Assembly: GCA_025558075.1 (NCBI GenBank)
Contig: JAHLKF010000004.1
Location: 744,001-808,000 of the forward strand
Direction of reading: 5' to 3'
Origin: Gaertneriomyces semiglobifer
Taxonomy: Eukaryota > Chytridiomycota > Chytridiomycetes > Spizellomycetales > Spizellomycetaceae
DNA length: 64,000 bases
In this document: positions 10,407 through 22,668 of the stretch, piece by piece
How the letters are laid out: the number at the start of each line of letters is the position of its first letter
Numbering within the stretch: position 1 is the stretch's first letter
Translations under genes and position numbers: made by a program
The notes under the pieces: generated by a model
Databases searched by the model: none
What the model saw: only the letters and a program-made list of their open reading frames with translations
What the model was told of the DNA's origin: nothing

Positions 10407-11746
10407 ATGACTGACGAGGGAAGTAAGGAAAGCACATCAGCGCCGGTCGATGTGATCGCAACCCCGCCGGTCGAGGACACCACATCGGCAGATTCATCTT
10501 CCGCTGCACCGACACCGCCAGGCCCACCCACATCTACGCCGGCAGGACCGAAAGGGTTTTCATTGACACCGGAACAACGCGAAAAGATAAAGAAGCAGCT
10601 TTTGGAAAGACAGCGACAAGCCAGGGGTGAGAATACCACTGCCACTACGGTCTCAGCGTCAACGAACCCCGCATCATCATCATCATCAACGCCAGCCAAG
10701 ATCACCACCACGTCTACTATTACCACGACGTCTTCTCTCGCACCGCATGTGGACCCGGTAGCTAATGAGTCCTTACCGCGAGAAAACCTCATCAATCTTG
10801 CCACAACGTTCTTGAACTCGTCTGCCGTGCAGTCATCTCCCCGCGACAAAAAGATTGCATTTCTCAAGAACAAAGGCCTGACTGATGCGGAGATTGCCAT
10901 TGCCGAAACCCGTGTAGGAAGTTCTCCGTAAGTGTTCTGATCGGGGTTCGTGCTCAGCAACCGGTGTGCTGATGCTGTCTTTACTCCAGCGACCTCTCGC
11001 CCGCTTTCTCATCAGGCTCCTCACAAGCCCTTAACCAACCGAATGTAGTGCCCCCACCACGGCCGCCCCCTCCACCGCCTCATCTTATCCAACAGGTTTC
11101 TCATACACCACAACAGCTCCTACCGCCTCCGTCACGGGCCGACCGTATTAAAACACTCCTCTTGATACTTGCGCTTGCGGGTGGGGGCTTTGCCACTCTT
11201 GTTCACCTGTTTAAGAAGCATTGTGCACCAGCACTTAGAATATTTGCCAAGGAGTACACCGCTTTTCTGAGCCGGCGGAAGGAACTCGTCCAATCCTTTG
11301 GCACGAAGATTATTTCCTTTGCTCAAGTGTATGCGGCGAACACTGGAACCGTTGAAAACAAGGAAGCGGTGGAAGCGACCCCCGCGGCGGAACAGAGAAC
11401 CATGGGTGCAATGATCCGCTCGTCTGTCGAATCTTGCGATGCCAGACTGAATTCGATTCAGACCTTGTTACAGGAGGTCAAACAGCTCACATCCGACGTG
11501 CCAGACTCATCTGCCTCTAAACTTGGTGACGTGGTGCAAGCGCTACATACCCAGCTGGCAACTCATACCTACTTCCCTCCTTCCATGTACTCCCTGTACT
11601 CTACTTACGCTACACCTGGCCACGTCCCTGAAGGCTTGAGCCAACCTGCGGCTGAATACATGCAGAAGATCACGGAGCTGAAGGGCGATATTCGAACCCT
11701 GAAAGGAATGCTGTTATCGAGGAGAAATTTTCCAGCACCTAGATAG
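10407..11746 (+). CDS. PEX14: Peroxisomal docking protein Pex14
   Basis: Pex14 forms the peroxisomal membrane docking site for the import receptor Pex5. Exons 10407-10927 and 10990-11746 give 425 aa. ATG 10407 is the first start that gives a Ser/Thr/Pro-rich lead into the conserved Pex5-binding domain RENLINLATTFLNSSAVQSS, followed by KIAFLKNKGLTDAEI. The frame is also open for 40 codons upstream. After the intron come a poly-Pro stretch, one hydrophobic segment (KTLLLILALAGGGFATLVHLF) and a helical, probably coiled-coil region, the standard Pex14 order. Two enzymes elsewhere in the window carry peroxisomal PTS1 ends. Confidence 0.93.
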
Positions 11747-11904
11747 TAACTTTTTTGCTGCAGAGTAGCCAGAGCAACATCTGATTTCACACATTTCAAC
11801 CAACTCCCTATTATAATACAGTAATTCACGGTCGGCCAACGTGAGATATGGACTCCAAATCATGTACATGAAGAAAACCAGAGACCTGAATTCGACGGAT
11901 GTCA

Positions 11905-13635
11905 CTATTTCAGCCCCAGGATGACACCACCATCCTCCAGCTCTTTGATCGGGATCTTGGTCCGGCTGCCGTCCGTTCGCTGGACGGTCACTTCCATCGG
12001 GGTAATACCGACAATTTTGATGGAACATCGCGAGCCGTGATCAAACAGGTATGCACGGTCGTTCGGCCGAAAAAGTGCTCCGTGGTATCGTAGCAAATCG
12101 CTCTGTATATCTACGTTCATCTGCGGGTTGATTGCTTCAATGGCGTCGGCATCGGGATGTGCGATATCATTACTATCGGCAGAGGGAAACCCCTCTATTG
12201 GCGATCGCGTTGAATATGAGTTTTTGTGAGGTCGCAAGCGGCCGCCTGGTCGATGTGAATGGTGCTTAATACGAAGGCAGGTCGGACATTGCAAAGATAT
12301 GTGTTGGACTACCTCCATAAGACCGGCCTATATGTATCTGCTTGAACGCTGGCGATCAGCATTACAACCACGTCACGTATGCTAGTACGACGAACTTTGG
12401 ACTTACCCCAATAGCATCTAAATCTTCACTTATTTCCGCCTTACTGAGGCCGGAAACGGGTGGCGCCGCTGGGAACCCGCCCTGCGAAACGATATTCTGG
12501 AAGTCGGCAATCTCGCTCTTAATTGTTCTCCGGCGTTTTTTATACGCCTCGCGGTCACTGGAGATGCCTGCGTTTGCAGTTATGTTTGCCGTCTCTGACG
12601 GTAATGAAAAGGACGTGAGCAGGATCCTCAAAGAAGCAAGCTCGACCACTTCTGCACGAACCAGCCTCTAGCTCTTGTTCGTCGAAATTTCGTTTTTCGG
12701 AATACATTTTCCACTTTTTCACTTCAATCTCGCTTAGCATTGACTGTCGCAGTTCCCCACGTTTACACTGTGTATACTCCAAGGTCAATGACAAGCCAAA
12801 CAGGCAGGGGCAGAGCAATTCATTAACAACATACGATAAAATCGGTATGAGCTTGAGTCACTGCAGCGTCGTACTGAACCCAAAAGCATTTCTCTTCATA
12901 TCCAAGACGCGCATCGTTGGTTTGCAGTCTCTCATCTTTGCGTGCTTTGATCTCAGCAATCTGTGCGTTCAAAGTTGGGTGACTATGCGTTCGGATGGCC
13001 TCTTCTTCTCTTTCAAGCTCTTCCATCTTTTCCTGATACATTCTACGCTCATACGTTAGCAATAGCATGGAGAGAAATTCCATGTGAAAAGTTAGAGGCA
13101 CTGACTTTTCTCTGAATCGTGCGAATTCGAGCTCTATCTTCGTAAGGGCTTCGATAGCTTCTTTTCTAAATTGCTCCATTTCGTCATCTAAACAGTCACG
13201 TAAGGACCTATCATACTTTGGCGGATGAGAACAAGTATGCCTACCTTCTACGCCTGGTTCTTTGTTGGATCGCTGACGGTCGAGTTTTAGGCGCTTGGTT
13301 GGGGGTTTATAATTTGAGTCGGCCTCAGGTGTGGTTGGTGATGGCGACCTTTCGATCGGTGATGGGCTCTTTGTTTGTTGACTTTCAGACGTCGGTGGAC
13401 CATCAAAGTCCAACTCGGCTGGCAGTGGATGTTTCAGCGATGGTAACGTTGACACAACCGATGGCACTGGTCGTGTAATGTTGGCGTCGAGTTCCTGTGC
13501 CATCTTCTGGAGTGCGCTGGAGGCGGTTTGATCAAAGTCTTCTTCGTCATCATCGGATATTTGGCTGACTTGGCGGTGTAAGGATAAGGGCGGCGGCCCG
13601 GGTGTTATATGAGACGTACGAACTGTGTCCATCAT
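11905..13635 (-). CDS. SDS3: Sds3/SUDS3-type subunit of the Sin3-HDAC corepressor
   Basis: Six exons on the minus strand (13635-13245, 13187-13106, 13042-12835, 12767-12662, 12567-12407, 12327-11905) give 456 aa. The assembled middle region reads EFARFREKMYQEKMEELERE, followed by a long helix, the Sds3-like domain. It continues TDFICKRGELRQSMLSEIEV, a Lys/Arg stretch (KKRRRTIKSEI) and LSKAEISEDLDAIG. The last exon ends with a small beta domain (YHGALFRPNDRAYLFD...GGVILGLK) that aligns in pattern with the C-terminus of human SUDS3. Sds3 is a structural subunit of nuclear Sin3 histone deacetylase complexes. The 94-bp intron at 12568-12661 and the 79-bp intron at 12328-12406 are the least certain. 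Confidence 0.78.
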
Positions 13636-14461
13636 CAAGATAACTAGCTAGCCAACAGGGAAGCACTGTTTCCTGGTTTGCGTCGGCAGTTTGCTGCTCC
13701 CTCCGCAAGAAAGCTGTCGGCGGGGCAAGCTCTTCCGCGGCACAAGGAACCGTGGCGGAGATCGGTGGTGAGGTGGGGATGTAGAGACAAAAAAAAAGGC
13801 CACGGCACCACTGCCAATTGGCGAACTCCTGTCTCGAGCTGGTGTATCAAATGCAAATGCGTGTGTTGAGGAAGGGTTGTGTATGAGTATGAGCGGTTAG
13901 CTGGGTATCTGTGACTTTTTTTCGTGACAGGAGCAGATGTTGTCCGGACAGGATCAGCCGAGTAAAAGCAGACCACCTACCGATGCCCACAGATGCAGAA
14001 TGTTGCGAGCACCGATAGTTTTGCAGTAATTGTAACGTGATCGTTGAGCTTGATGAGAACCACAACCACACGGGTTTTGCTCTCTCCCTCAGGTAGTAGT
14101 CCCAGGCAGGAAACTTTAGCCTAGCCTGACAGCAAGCACACTGTCTCCTCGTTCTAACCTCTGGTGCGTCCCTTCTCCTCTTCGGCCGTCGTTGCCTCTC
14201 CTCTGCCCTCTGTTCTCTTCCGTTTCTGTCGTTCGCTTCGCTGTCGCCCGTGCCTCGTTCACCGTCGTTGAATGTGATCCCATTCGAATAGGCCCCCCGC
14301 CTCCACGTCTTTAAATATCGTTATCGATCACAAGGGCGTACGCGTTAATATTCTCCGACTGAACGCTCGCGCGAAAAAAGTGGACTATAAAGGCGAGTAT
14401 CAGGAGAGCTAGCGGCGAGTAGAGGAGCGGACGCTACTGAATAGGATCATTGGGAATTGTG
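13636..14461. other. Divergent intergenic region SDS3 / CYM1
   Basis: About 825 bp without a convincing gene. It holds an A9 run near 13790, a long pyrimidine-rich tract at about 14140-14260, and a TATA-like element close to CYM1. It probably carries both promoters. Confidence 0.6.
14386..14392 (+). promoter_or_regulatory. TATA-like box of CYM1
   Basis: TATAAAG, about 70 bp upstream of ATG 14462, in a GC-rich setting. Position and sequence fit a core promoter; no transcript data. Confidence 0.45.
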
Positions 14462-17400
14462 ATGACGGGTGCAATGCTGCTGGGCTGTGGCCGGCATGCG
14501 GTAAAGGATAGGCGGTGGAGGAGGGTATGCAGTCAACGGGCCCTTGCGACGGCGGCTGGATCCTATCGGGCAGGTCAAGTCGTTCATGGTTTCGAGGTAC
14601 AGCGCTCCAGGGACATTCCCGAGTTTGATATGAGCGCCATTCAACTCAAGCATCGTAAGACGGGTGCGGATTACGTTCATGTATTCAAAAATGATACGAA
14701 CAATGTCTTTAAGTATGGTTGTTTATTTCGTCAACGACACATCACTCGTACATTAAACAATTCATGTTAGCGTTGGGTTTCACACACCGGTGAGCGATTC
14801 AACCGGTGTCCCGCATATTCTGGAGCATACTACCCTGTGTGGAAGCAAACGCTTCCCGGTCCGTGATCCCTTCTTCAAGATGCTCAACAGAAGTATGGCT
14901 ACTTTCATGAACGCATTGACTGGTAGGTGTGTTTCAACACCAATTAGTAGAAATGTGTGCTGATGAAATGCAGGGGCGGACTACACTATGTACCCGTTCT
15001 CTACGGAAAACCCTGTCGACTTTCGCAATCTTATGGATGTGTACCTTGACGCAACTTTCCACCCACTCCTTCGCGAACTGGACTTTAAGCAAGAGGGCTG
15101 GAGGTTAGAACATGAGATCCCAAATGATGCGTCCTCGCCGCTTGTTTTCAAAGGAGTCGTCTACAATGAAATGAAAGGCGCTCTGTCAGATCTCGGCTCC
15201 TTGTTTTATGTCCGCTCCCAGGAACCGCTTTATAAGGGTACGACTTATGAGCATGTCAGTGGAGGAGACCCGGACGCTATTACCAACCTCACTTATCAGC
15301 AACTTGTTGACTTTCAACGTACATTCTACCATCCCAGTAATGCAAAGTTCTTCACATACGGTACCTTCGACCTTACCAAGCATCTGAAGATGATCGACAG
15401 TCGGTTGAAGGGATTTGATGCGTTGAAGCTGCCAAACGAACCGATGACACCAGTACTACGTGCGCCAAAACGGGTTCACGCTAGTTGCCCGCCTGACCCG
15501 ATGAGTGATCCCGACAAGCAGACCAAAATGGCCGTGTCCTTTCTGACGAACGAGGATACGGACACGTTTGAGACTTTCGCCATGCGCGTTCTCACCTCAC
15601 TGTTGATGGACGGGGCTGCTGCTCCAATGTTCAAAGCCCTAATTGAGCCAAATATTGGATCTGGATATGCTGCCACCACAGGTTACAACCAGCATCTCAA
15701 ATTAACCAACGTCTCATTCGGATTACAGGGAATCAAGGCGGGCGATGTTGATTTGGTGGAAGAGAAGATTATGGCTGTTCTGAAAGAGGCGGCTGCGACC
15801 GGGTTTGACGCACAGCGTGTTGAAAGCGTCATTCATCAGACCGAACTTGGACTAAAGCATCGCGAATCGAACTTTGGAATGATGATTAGCCAGCAGCTTA
15901 TGAGCAACTGGGTGCATGGTGGTGATCCTTTCGAGTTCATGGAAGTCACGAAGCACATCAATACTCTCCGTCAATCCTTGCGACAGCCCGGTTTCTTTGA
16001 GGCAATGATTGAAAAGTATTTCTTGGCTAATCAGAAAAGGGTTACATTCGTCATGCAACCAGACGAGCAATACAGCGAGAAACTTGCTGATCAGGAGCAG
16101 TCACGCTTGCGCGACAAAGTTGCGAAATTGGCGCAAAATGATAAAGAAAAGATACTCACCGACGGAATTGAACTGGCGCATCTGCAGAGTACGAAGGAGG
16201 ACGTATCTGTGTTGCCAACTTTGGCAATTGATGATATCGCCAAAGAAGGGCAGATTTATCCTGTCACTACGACCCCAATATCTCTCAACACTGCGTCAGC
16301 ACATCCGACCTCTTTCCCGGTACAATGGCGTCAGACCGCGACCAACGGCATATCATACACAACATTGGCGAAACGCCTTTCGCAACTGCCCGCTGACCTA
16401 CATCCATACCTGACATTGTTCTGCACATCTTTCTCGAACCTTGGCACCTCTCGTCGCACCTTGCCCGACCTCGATGAGGCCATCCGACTGAAGACTGGCG
16501 GTATTTCGGCGTCAGTGTCGTCCAAGCCCTCGCCTGTGGATCTCGACATTGTGACGTCAACACTTTCCATCGGCTCGAACTGTTTGGATGAGAACATTGC
16601 GCCAATGTACGAATTGATTGCTGAAGTGTTGACGGAGACGCGTTGGGATGATGTTGAACGTCTGCGTACCGTTGTACTAAACGCCGCTGCAGAGGCAAGT
16701 CAGGGTGTTGCGCAGTCTGGACACAGATACGCTATGTCAGCTGCTAGCGGACTAATTACGAAAGCTAGCGCACGCAATGAAGTGGAAGATGGTTTGGCTC
16801 AGGTTGCCTTCTTGGGAAAATTGGCCAGGAATGGGGTTGAAGACATCAATGGAGTGGTGCAAAAGATGACGGAGATTGCAAAGTTCATTAGCGAAGACGA
16901 GGGCAAGACCAAGTTGGCCGTCATATCCAGCTCCGAAGTGCAGGATAAGCATAAAGAGCATCTTGCGTCACTTGTAGATGTTCTCGGATGGCGCGGACAG
17001 GAATCCGGCATCGATTCTTCCGCCTTCACACCTACCTATTCAAGATCGTACTACACTCTGCCGCTGGGTGTGAACTTCACTGGCAAGTCTTACTTGGGTG
17101 TGCCATACACTCATGGGGACGCCGCACCCTTGCAGCTGCTCGCATCGCTGTTGACTCACCGATTCCTTCACCGCGAGATACGCGAGAAGGGTGGTGCATA
17201 CGGGGGCGGCGCATCATATTCCGCACTAAACGGAACGTTCAACTTTTATTCCTACCGTGATCCTGCAGAGAACCTTGATCGCACGCTGCATGCGTATGAC
17301 AAAGCTGTGGAATGGGCTTCTGAAGTGCCATATCACATTGGACAACAGGTATGCAGGCCGTTTTGTGTTCCAGTCACTATTAGTACCGGCCATGTTCTAA

Positions 17401-17685
17401 GCACGTTTTTGACAGGAATTGGATGAGGCCAAACTCGCCACGTTCCAGGCCATCGACCGACCTTTATCTGCGGCTCAGGAAGGCCAAACTGTTTTCACCA
17501 CAGGGATAACGCCAGAAATGCAACAAGCTCGGCGAGAGAGGCTCTTCAGCACGACTTTGAACGATATCCGGGAAGTTGCTGAGAAATATCTGGTCGGCAA
17601 GCCGAGTAGCACTGCAGTCTTAGGTGATGAGGCTGCCGCAGATAAGAGAAAAGCCGAAGGATGGAATATCATTGGCTTTGACTAG
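14462..17685 (+). CDS. CYM1: Mitochondrial presequence protease (M16C metallopeptidase)
   Basis: Cym1/PreP degrades cleaved presequences and other unstructured peptides in the mitochondrial matrix. Exons 14462-14712, 14771-14922, 14974-17348 and 17416-17685 give 1015 aa, the family size. The N-terminus has an Arg-rich, acid-poor presequence, then [16 protein letters not shown]. The inverted zinc motif HILEH (HxxEH) falls in the second exon followed by TTLCGS. Further family blocks are [31 protein letters not shown] and the C-terminal [10 protein letters not shown]. Joins at TNNVFN-VGFHTP and ALTGADYTMY match the family. It runs divergently from SDS3 and converges on DSK2. Confidence 0.96.
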
Positions 17686-17943
17686 CGATAGCTTACATTT
17701 ATGTAGTTAGAAGTAGTTAAGATATGAAGTTGTTTCATACGCGAATCGTAGCATCCGCTCAACTTCTTGGCAATGGGATAGCGCCCTTGTGCCATCTAGC
17801 GTTGACTGTGCATTGTGCTATCAAGTTTCTAACGGTAGTATATGCGAAAATGTACTCTGGATCAAGTCGAGCTTGAAAAAACAATGACGTATCTACAATT
17901 TATTCCTATGTACTTCGACAGTCGTTGCGATGTATATGCGACA

Positions 17944-19180
17944 CTAAGGGTTGCTGAAAAGCCACTCAATGGCGGCGTTCACGTTCCCACCAGATATCGC
18001 CAGCGCCCTCAGGTTCTTGGTACCGTCGTGAAATCCCATCTCCTGCAGTTGCTGGAGCTGGGTTGCAAAACGTTCTTCTGGTGGACGGCTATCGGCAGGT
18101 TGCTGTGGTGCGCCTCCAAATCCACCCATACCTCCCATACCTCCCATACCTCCTAATCCACCCAAACCACCTGCCAATAAAGATGCCAACAGCGGATTGT
18201 TGGCAAGCGGGTTGGCTCCAGGTGCGTTACCTCCAGAAGGCGAGTTTGGCGTACCTGCACCACCGGCGCCCGCACCTGCTCCAGCTGCGGCGGGGTTGGC
18301 TAGACCAGTCAACACAGCGGCGATCGGATCCACGCCGCTGTTGTTATTACCATTGTCGGATCCGGTACGCGCAGTCCCTGTTGTGTCCGAAGGCGTAGCA
18401 TCCATGCCGGGAAACATCGATCCAAACGGGCTACCGGCGCCTCCACCGCCCAGACCCATCATCGGAGCCATCGCCATAACACTCCTCAGAAATTGAGGGT
18501 TACTCAGCATCTGCCTCATCTGAGGATCACCCAGCATCTGTTGCAGTTGAGGCGCCATGTTGCGTGCTCCAGGAATGGAATTCAGCATTTGAGGGTTCTG
18601 GAATATGGACTGCATCATATTGAGGAATTCTGGGTTGGAAAACATGGCAGACATCGTGTCGGGGTTGGGTGCCATTCCGCCGCCAAAGGGGTTCGCGCCA
18701 GCTCCAAATGGCATGCCGCCAGCGCCGCCCAATCCACCAAATAAATTGGGCAAGGGGCCGGCATTTGTGCTTGCACCGGTACCGGCACCTGAAGTATCAC
18801 GGTTGGCAGATGACGAGCTGCCGGTGTCGCTCGTGCCAGCTTCTCCGGCTTTCTTCCCCCTAACCATGTGCAATCTACGGAAGCACAGCAACAGATTAGC
18901 ATCCACTTGGCTGGTCGGGCAGCAATGACAAGAAGAAAGCTCACGTATTCCCGTCCTTCATCTTGTACACGCTCAACTTTTCCTCGTCCTTCAACACCTT
19001 TCCAGCAAAAATAAGCCTCTGTTCGGAAACCGGAACATTTCCAGGTCCATCCTTCTCTATCTTTTCCTTCAATTCCAAAACCGTATTGTCGACGGCCACT
19101 GTGATTGGAAATGCAGATTCTGATGGGGTTTTCACCTTGATCGTTATCGTCTCGGATGGGGCAGATTCGTTGTCCGCCAT
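17944..19180 (-). CDS. DSK2: Ubiquilin / Dsk2 ubiquitin shuttle protein
   Basis: Dsk2 carries ubiquitinated substrates to the proteasome. Exons 19180-18945 and 18874-17944 give 388 aa. The N-terminal UBL domain ([10 protein letters not shown]... to [13 protein letters not shown]) spans the 67-74 bp intron. The middle has STI1-type Met/Gln/Asn/Pro-rich segments ([29 protein letters not shown]). A Gly/Met tract is followed by a C-terminal UBA domain ([16 protein letters not shown] ... AIEWLFSNP). Domain order and length are standard. Confidence 0.95.
18124..18151. repeat. 9-bp tandem repeat inside DSK2
   Basis: On the plus strand CATACCTCC is repeated three times, encoding GGM units on the minus strand within a Gly/Met tract just before the UBA domain. 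Confidence 0.7.
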
Positions 19181-19736
19181 TGCGCAAATAGTGGAATAGT
19201 AGTTACTCGTTTATAAGATCAATGCTGGCTCGTTTGGAATGTATCTGTTTTCAAAAGAAGATTTCGGCGGCTGGAAGAATCTTGGCGAAAGCCGCGGACG
19301 GAAACCTTACACGTCACCTACAGCGACGATTGCACTACTGGAAGCTTTCTTGGCTAAAGGATTTTTTTCGCTAGGCGGCCATGGATGCTATCGGATGGTT
19401 AGAACCCATTTCAAGTTGATCTGCCCGTGATGTGTATGCATTCAAGTATGGTATGGAGATTCCCTTAGCACACCCATCTTTGAACGTCTCGCGCTCAACT
19501 CGTTAGCGCTGTCACCTGCGCATTACTTGACCAAGCTCCTGCTGCTATTGTCCTGGCAGTGCCAAAACAATGTGGTTACCTTGGCTTCGGTTGTCAGATG
19601 AAGCTGCTGGGCACTCCGGTTATGTCATGTCGAACTGCTCGCATCGAATCGCGTCGAACATTGGCAGTTTGAAAAGGAGAAAGCCCAACGCTCAAGATCA
19701 ACTCCAGAACAAAGCAGCGTATTGATGATATAAACA
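19181..19736. other. Divergent intergenic region DSK2 / SPX gene
   Basis: About 555 bp with only short open frames and no recognisable gene. Presumed promoters for both neighbours. Confidence 0.5.
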
Positions 19737-20521
19737 ATGAAGTTTGGCCACCACATCGCAACGCACTCGATCCCCGCCTGGCGTCCTTACTATGTATCGT
19801 ACAAGCGCCTCAAGCAGATTCTCAAGCGTCTCGAGAAGGTATCCGCATCACACCCAGTTCAGACGCTCACAGCGACCCCGAGTACGTCAACACAGGCGCC
19901 AGAGCAGGAATGGACTCATCGCACAATCCAGGACGAGTTTTTCAAAACGTTAGAGGAGGAAGTTGATAAAGTGGAATGGTTTTATCTGCATAAGCTGGAC
20001 GAATGCCAAAGGATGCTGGAAGGCCTGTTGGTTGGGTGGTTTTGGACGGTGAGTGTTGCGCATTGAGTCTTCTATCAGGACTGGGGCTTATATTGTCTGG
20101 CCCGATCGGATAGACTCACAATCGACCTTTTCAATCGTCGCGGATTGGGAACGACGACGCTTCGCCTACCAGCAGCAGCAGTTCAAGTCATAGCACGCCC
20201 TACGATTCGCATCAATTGTACTCTCGAGAAGCACTTCAGAAACATTTGGTCACTTTACTCGGCATCCTTCGCAACCTCGTCACGAACTATCTCCCACTCA
20301 ACCGCACAGCTATTGTCAAGATCATGAAAAAACACGACAAGCTAGAAGCTTCTCACGGTGGAGCAGCGACAAAACAAGCAATTATCGACGCGATTCGGAG
20401 AGATAGGAAGTTCTGGAACGCAGAGAAAAGCGATCTGGGGCGTATTATCAATGAAGTGAAAGCGTTCAAATGGGAAATGAAGAAGAGGGGTATCAGATCC
20501 GGTCAAGAGCATGTGCGGTAG
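19737..20521 (+). CDS. SPX-domain protein (SPX only)
   Basis: SPX domains bind inositol pyrophosphates and regulate phosphate homeostasis. Exons 19737-20048 and 20114-20521 give 239 aa. The start MKFGHHIATHSIPAWRPYYV and SYKRLKQILKRLE is the classic SPX N-terminus, and WFYLHKLDE is the second conserved helix. The rest is a Ser-rich loop, then EALQKHLVTLLGILRNLVTN and LPLNRTAIVKIMKKHDKLEA, where other SPX proteins have the Lys-rich binding surface. No EXS, VTC, RING or GDE domain follows; the next gene starts only 160 bp on. Fungal SPX domains are usually fused to one of these. The splice between the two exons is plausible but not confirmed by strong conservation. Confidence 0.82.
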
Positions 20522-20682
20522 ATAGCTTCCTGGAAGGTGTAACTTTTGTTCTTATTGTCGCGCACATAAATGAAGATCACAACTGCAACCCGTCAACGCT
20601 TCGGGAGCAGCTTCTTTCCGTCAGTATCCAGACTACAAGGCCAAAATTGTAAGATAAAGTACGAGACAACGCGGTAACTCGT

Positions 20683-22237
20683 TCATCCATCGCTTACATC
20701 CTGTAACCAGTTGTTCGCAAGTTGTGCTCCTTTTTCAACTACTTTCTTTAAAGTCTTCACATCGGCAGCCGCTTGGCCAACGAACTTTTCCGCGAATTCT
20801 CTAGCATTATCGCCCAACATGGCTAGTGGATCATTGTTCAGGTTGTCTCTCATGCCGGCCTCATCACGACCATAATACTCCGCACTTCCGAAACCACTGC
20901 GCCCTTGGAAGTTCTGTAACCGCGTGCGGGCCTCGTTACTGGCTTGCTCATCGTAGTTTCCTCGCCCAAAGTACTGGTCGGAAGAAATAGCCTTCGCGTT
21001 GGCGAATCGTTTCTGCGCATCGCCATTATCAGAAGAGCCACTAGCGTACGACGCCGGTGTGGCACCAAAACCGCCGAACTTCATTCCCCCCGTGCTGGAG
21101 ACGGATGCCTTGGGTGCGGCCGCGGTGGAAGAGCCGGCAGACGGCACCGACCCAAAAGCAATCTTGCCGAATCCCATTCCCAAACGTTCCATTATCTCGG
21201 CATCCGCAGCCGTCACTGGCTTCGCATTTGCTGAAGTGGGCATAGGTGCATTGACTGGCGTCACGATCGGGGCCGTCGCGACAGCACGGGCCCGTTCGCG
21301 CTCTTCTTCCTGCCGACGCCTTTTCTCGTCCTCTACTTCCTGTTTTCTGCGTATTTCTTCCTCTCTGGCATGACGTTCAACTTCCTCAAAGTTGATCGGT
21401 GTGGCTCTTTTCGCACCTAGTCCCTTTTTGGTAGGTTTCAGAATATTCGAGCCTGTAGGGCGCGCCGACTGCCCAGCACCTAATCGAATGCTCGCCTCAG
21501 TCGACTCTCGTGAAAGCGATGCTCCTGCGGCAATCTCCGCACTGATGGTTGGTGGAGGCGGGCGGGCTGGGGTGAAAATCGGGTCCGGGACAGGGCTGGG
21601 TTGAGGGGCAGGCGCAGACGTACTGAACGATGCTACCGGGATAGACGTGCTTGTAGAGGCGGTGCCGGTCTGCTGGTTACGGCCGCTGTCGTCCCAACTG
21701 GCAAAAAAGTCCTCCGACTTACGACGATCGCCCACGAGCGAGTCTGCAACGTCAACTCCGTCCACAACAATGCGTCCAGGAAACCTTCGCGCATCCTCGT
21801 CAACGAGTTTTTTGAGTTTGTCCTTGTATAGTTCTGCAGCTTTTGATGTATATCTAGTCTTGGCATCCTTCCCTGTTAGGCCATACCGAGAAAAGAACTC
21901 GTTGGCTGCGGCGTTGCCGCCCACTTTCATAGTCCGCAGCTGATCCAATGTCCACGTATCCAGAATGGTAGACCGCACAAAGGTGATGTGGACTCCTAGA
22001 TTACGGTGTACTGCCGAACAGTCGAGGCAAAGATAGATGCCATACGTAACAGTAGACCAGGTTGGGTTTTTGGCATTGCAGTCGAAGCACACCTGGTGAA
22101 ATATCGTGAAGATTTCCTTCAATATCCAATCAACTATGCAACATGCACTGTGCAACACCACCCACCTTATTCTCCCTCTTTGCTTTAAGCCTCTGGAAGA
22201 CCTCTACAATTTCGGCTTTCGACACCTCGGTGGCCAT
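20683..22237 (-). CDS. GLO3: ArfGAP of the Glo3/ArfGAP2-3 type
   Basis: A GTPase-activating protein for Arf1 acting on COPI vesicle traffic at the Golgi. Exons 22237-22166 and 22092-20683 give 493 aa. The first exon encodes [18 protein letters not shown] and the join yields [20 protein letters not shown]. The zinc finger is CxxC-(16)-CxxC (CFDC ... CLDC), followed by [20 protein letters not shown] with the catalytic Arg. The C-terminal half contains repeated [24 protein letters not shown] blocks, the Glo3 motif that marks this subfamily rather than Gcs1. An Arg/Glu-rich helix lies in the middle. Confidence 0.93.
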
Positions 22238-22668
22238 ATCGGGAATTCACGCCTTCTCATACACTCAATAAGCAATGACGTATCACAAACTCGAATGCAC
22301 AGGACCGCCAGTTACCTTTTCAATACTGGAATTGCGTTGACCTCTGCTGCTAATCCCAGTCTCCGCGCTCTCTGGACTGCGGGGGGATGGCCTCGCTCGC
22401 TGCTGCCGTTCAACGTCGTGAAGCCGTTCGCTGTTCGGTCTTCACCTTCGCATTCCACCGGCAGTGGCACAGCCATCGGACGGGAGCACGCACGCGTTAA
22501 ACGGAACAGACATTTGCGAAATATTGTCAACTGCAAAACCGCAACGACCGATAGTGGAAGGACGGAATGCGCTGATTGGGGAGGTCCTAAATCATAATAG
22601 TCTGCTCATAATCATTCTATGGGTGGTCACTATCAATGGCACAGATAATTACATAGGCTACCATCACG
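22238..22668. other. Intergenic region ArfGAP / MMAA
   Basis: About 430 bp. An open plus-strand frame from ATG 22292 could encode 101 residues rich in Arg and Ser, but it resembles no family known to me and lies in the expected promoter of the ArfGAP gene. No gene is called. Confidence 0.4.

Noticed and set aside
22292..22597. Plus-strand 101-codon frame with Arg/Ser-rich, presequence-like start
   Set aside because: No family, and it occupies the promoter of the ArfGAP gene; likely chance.
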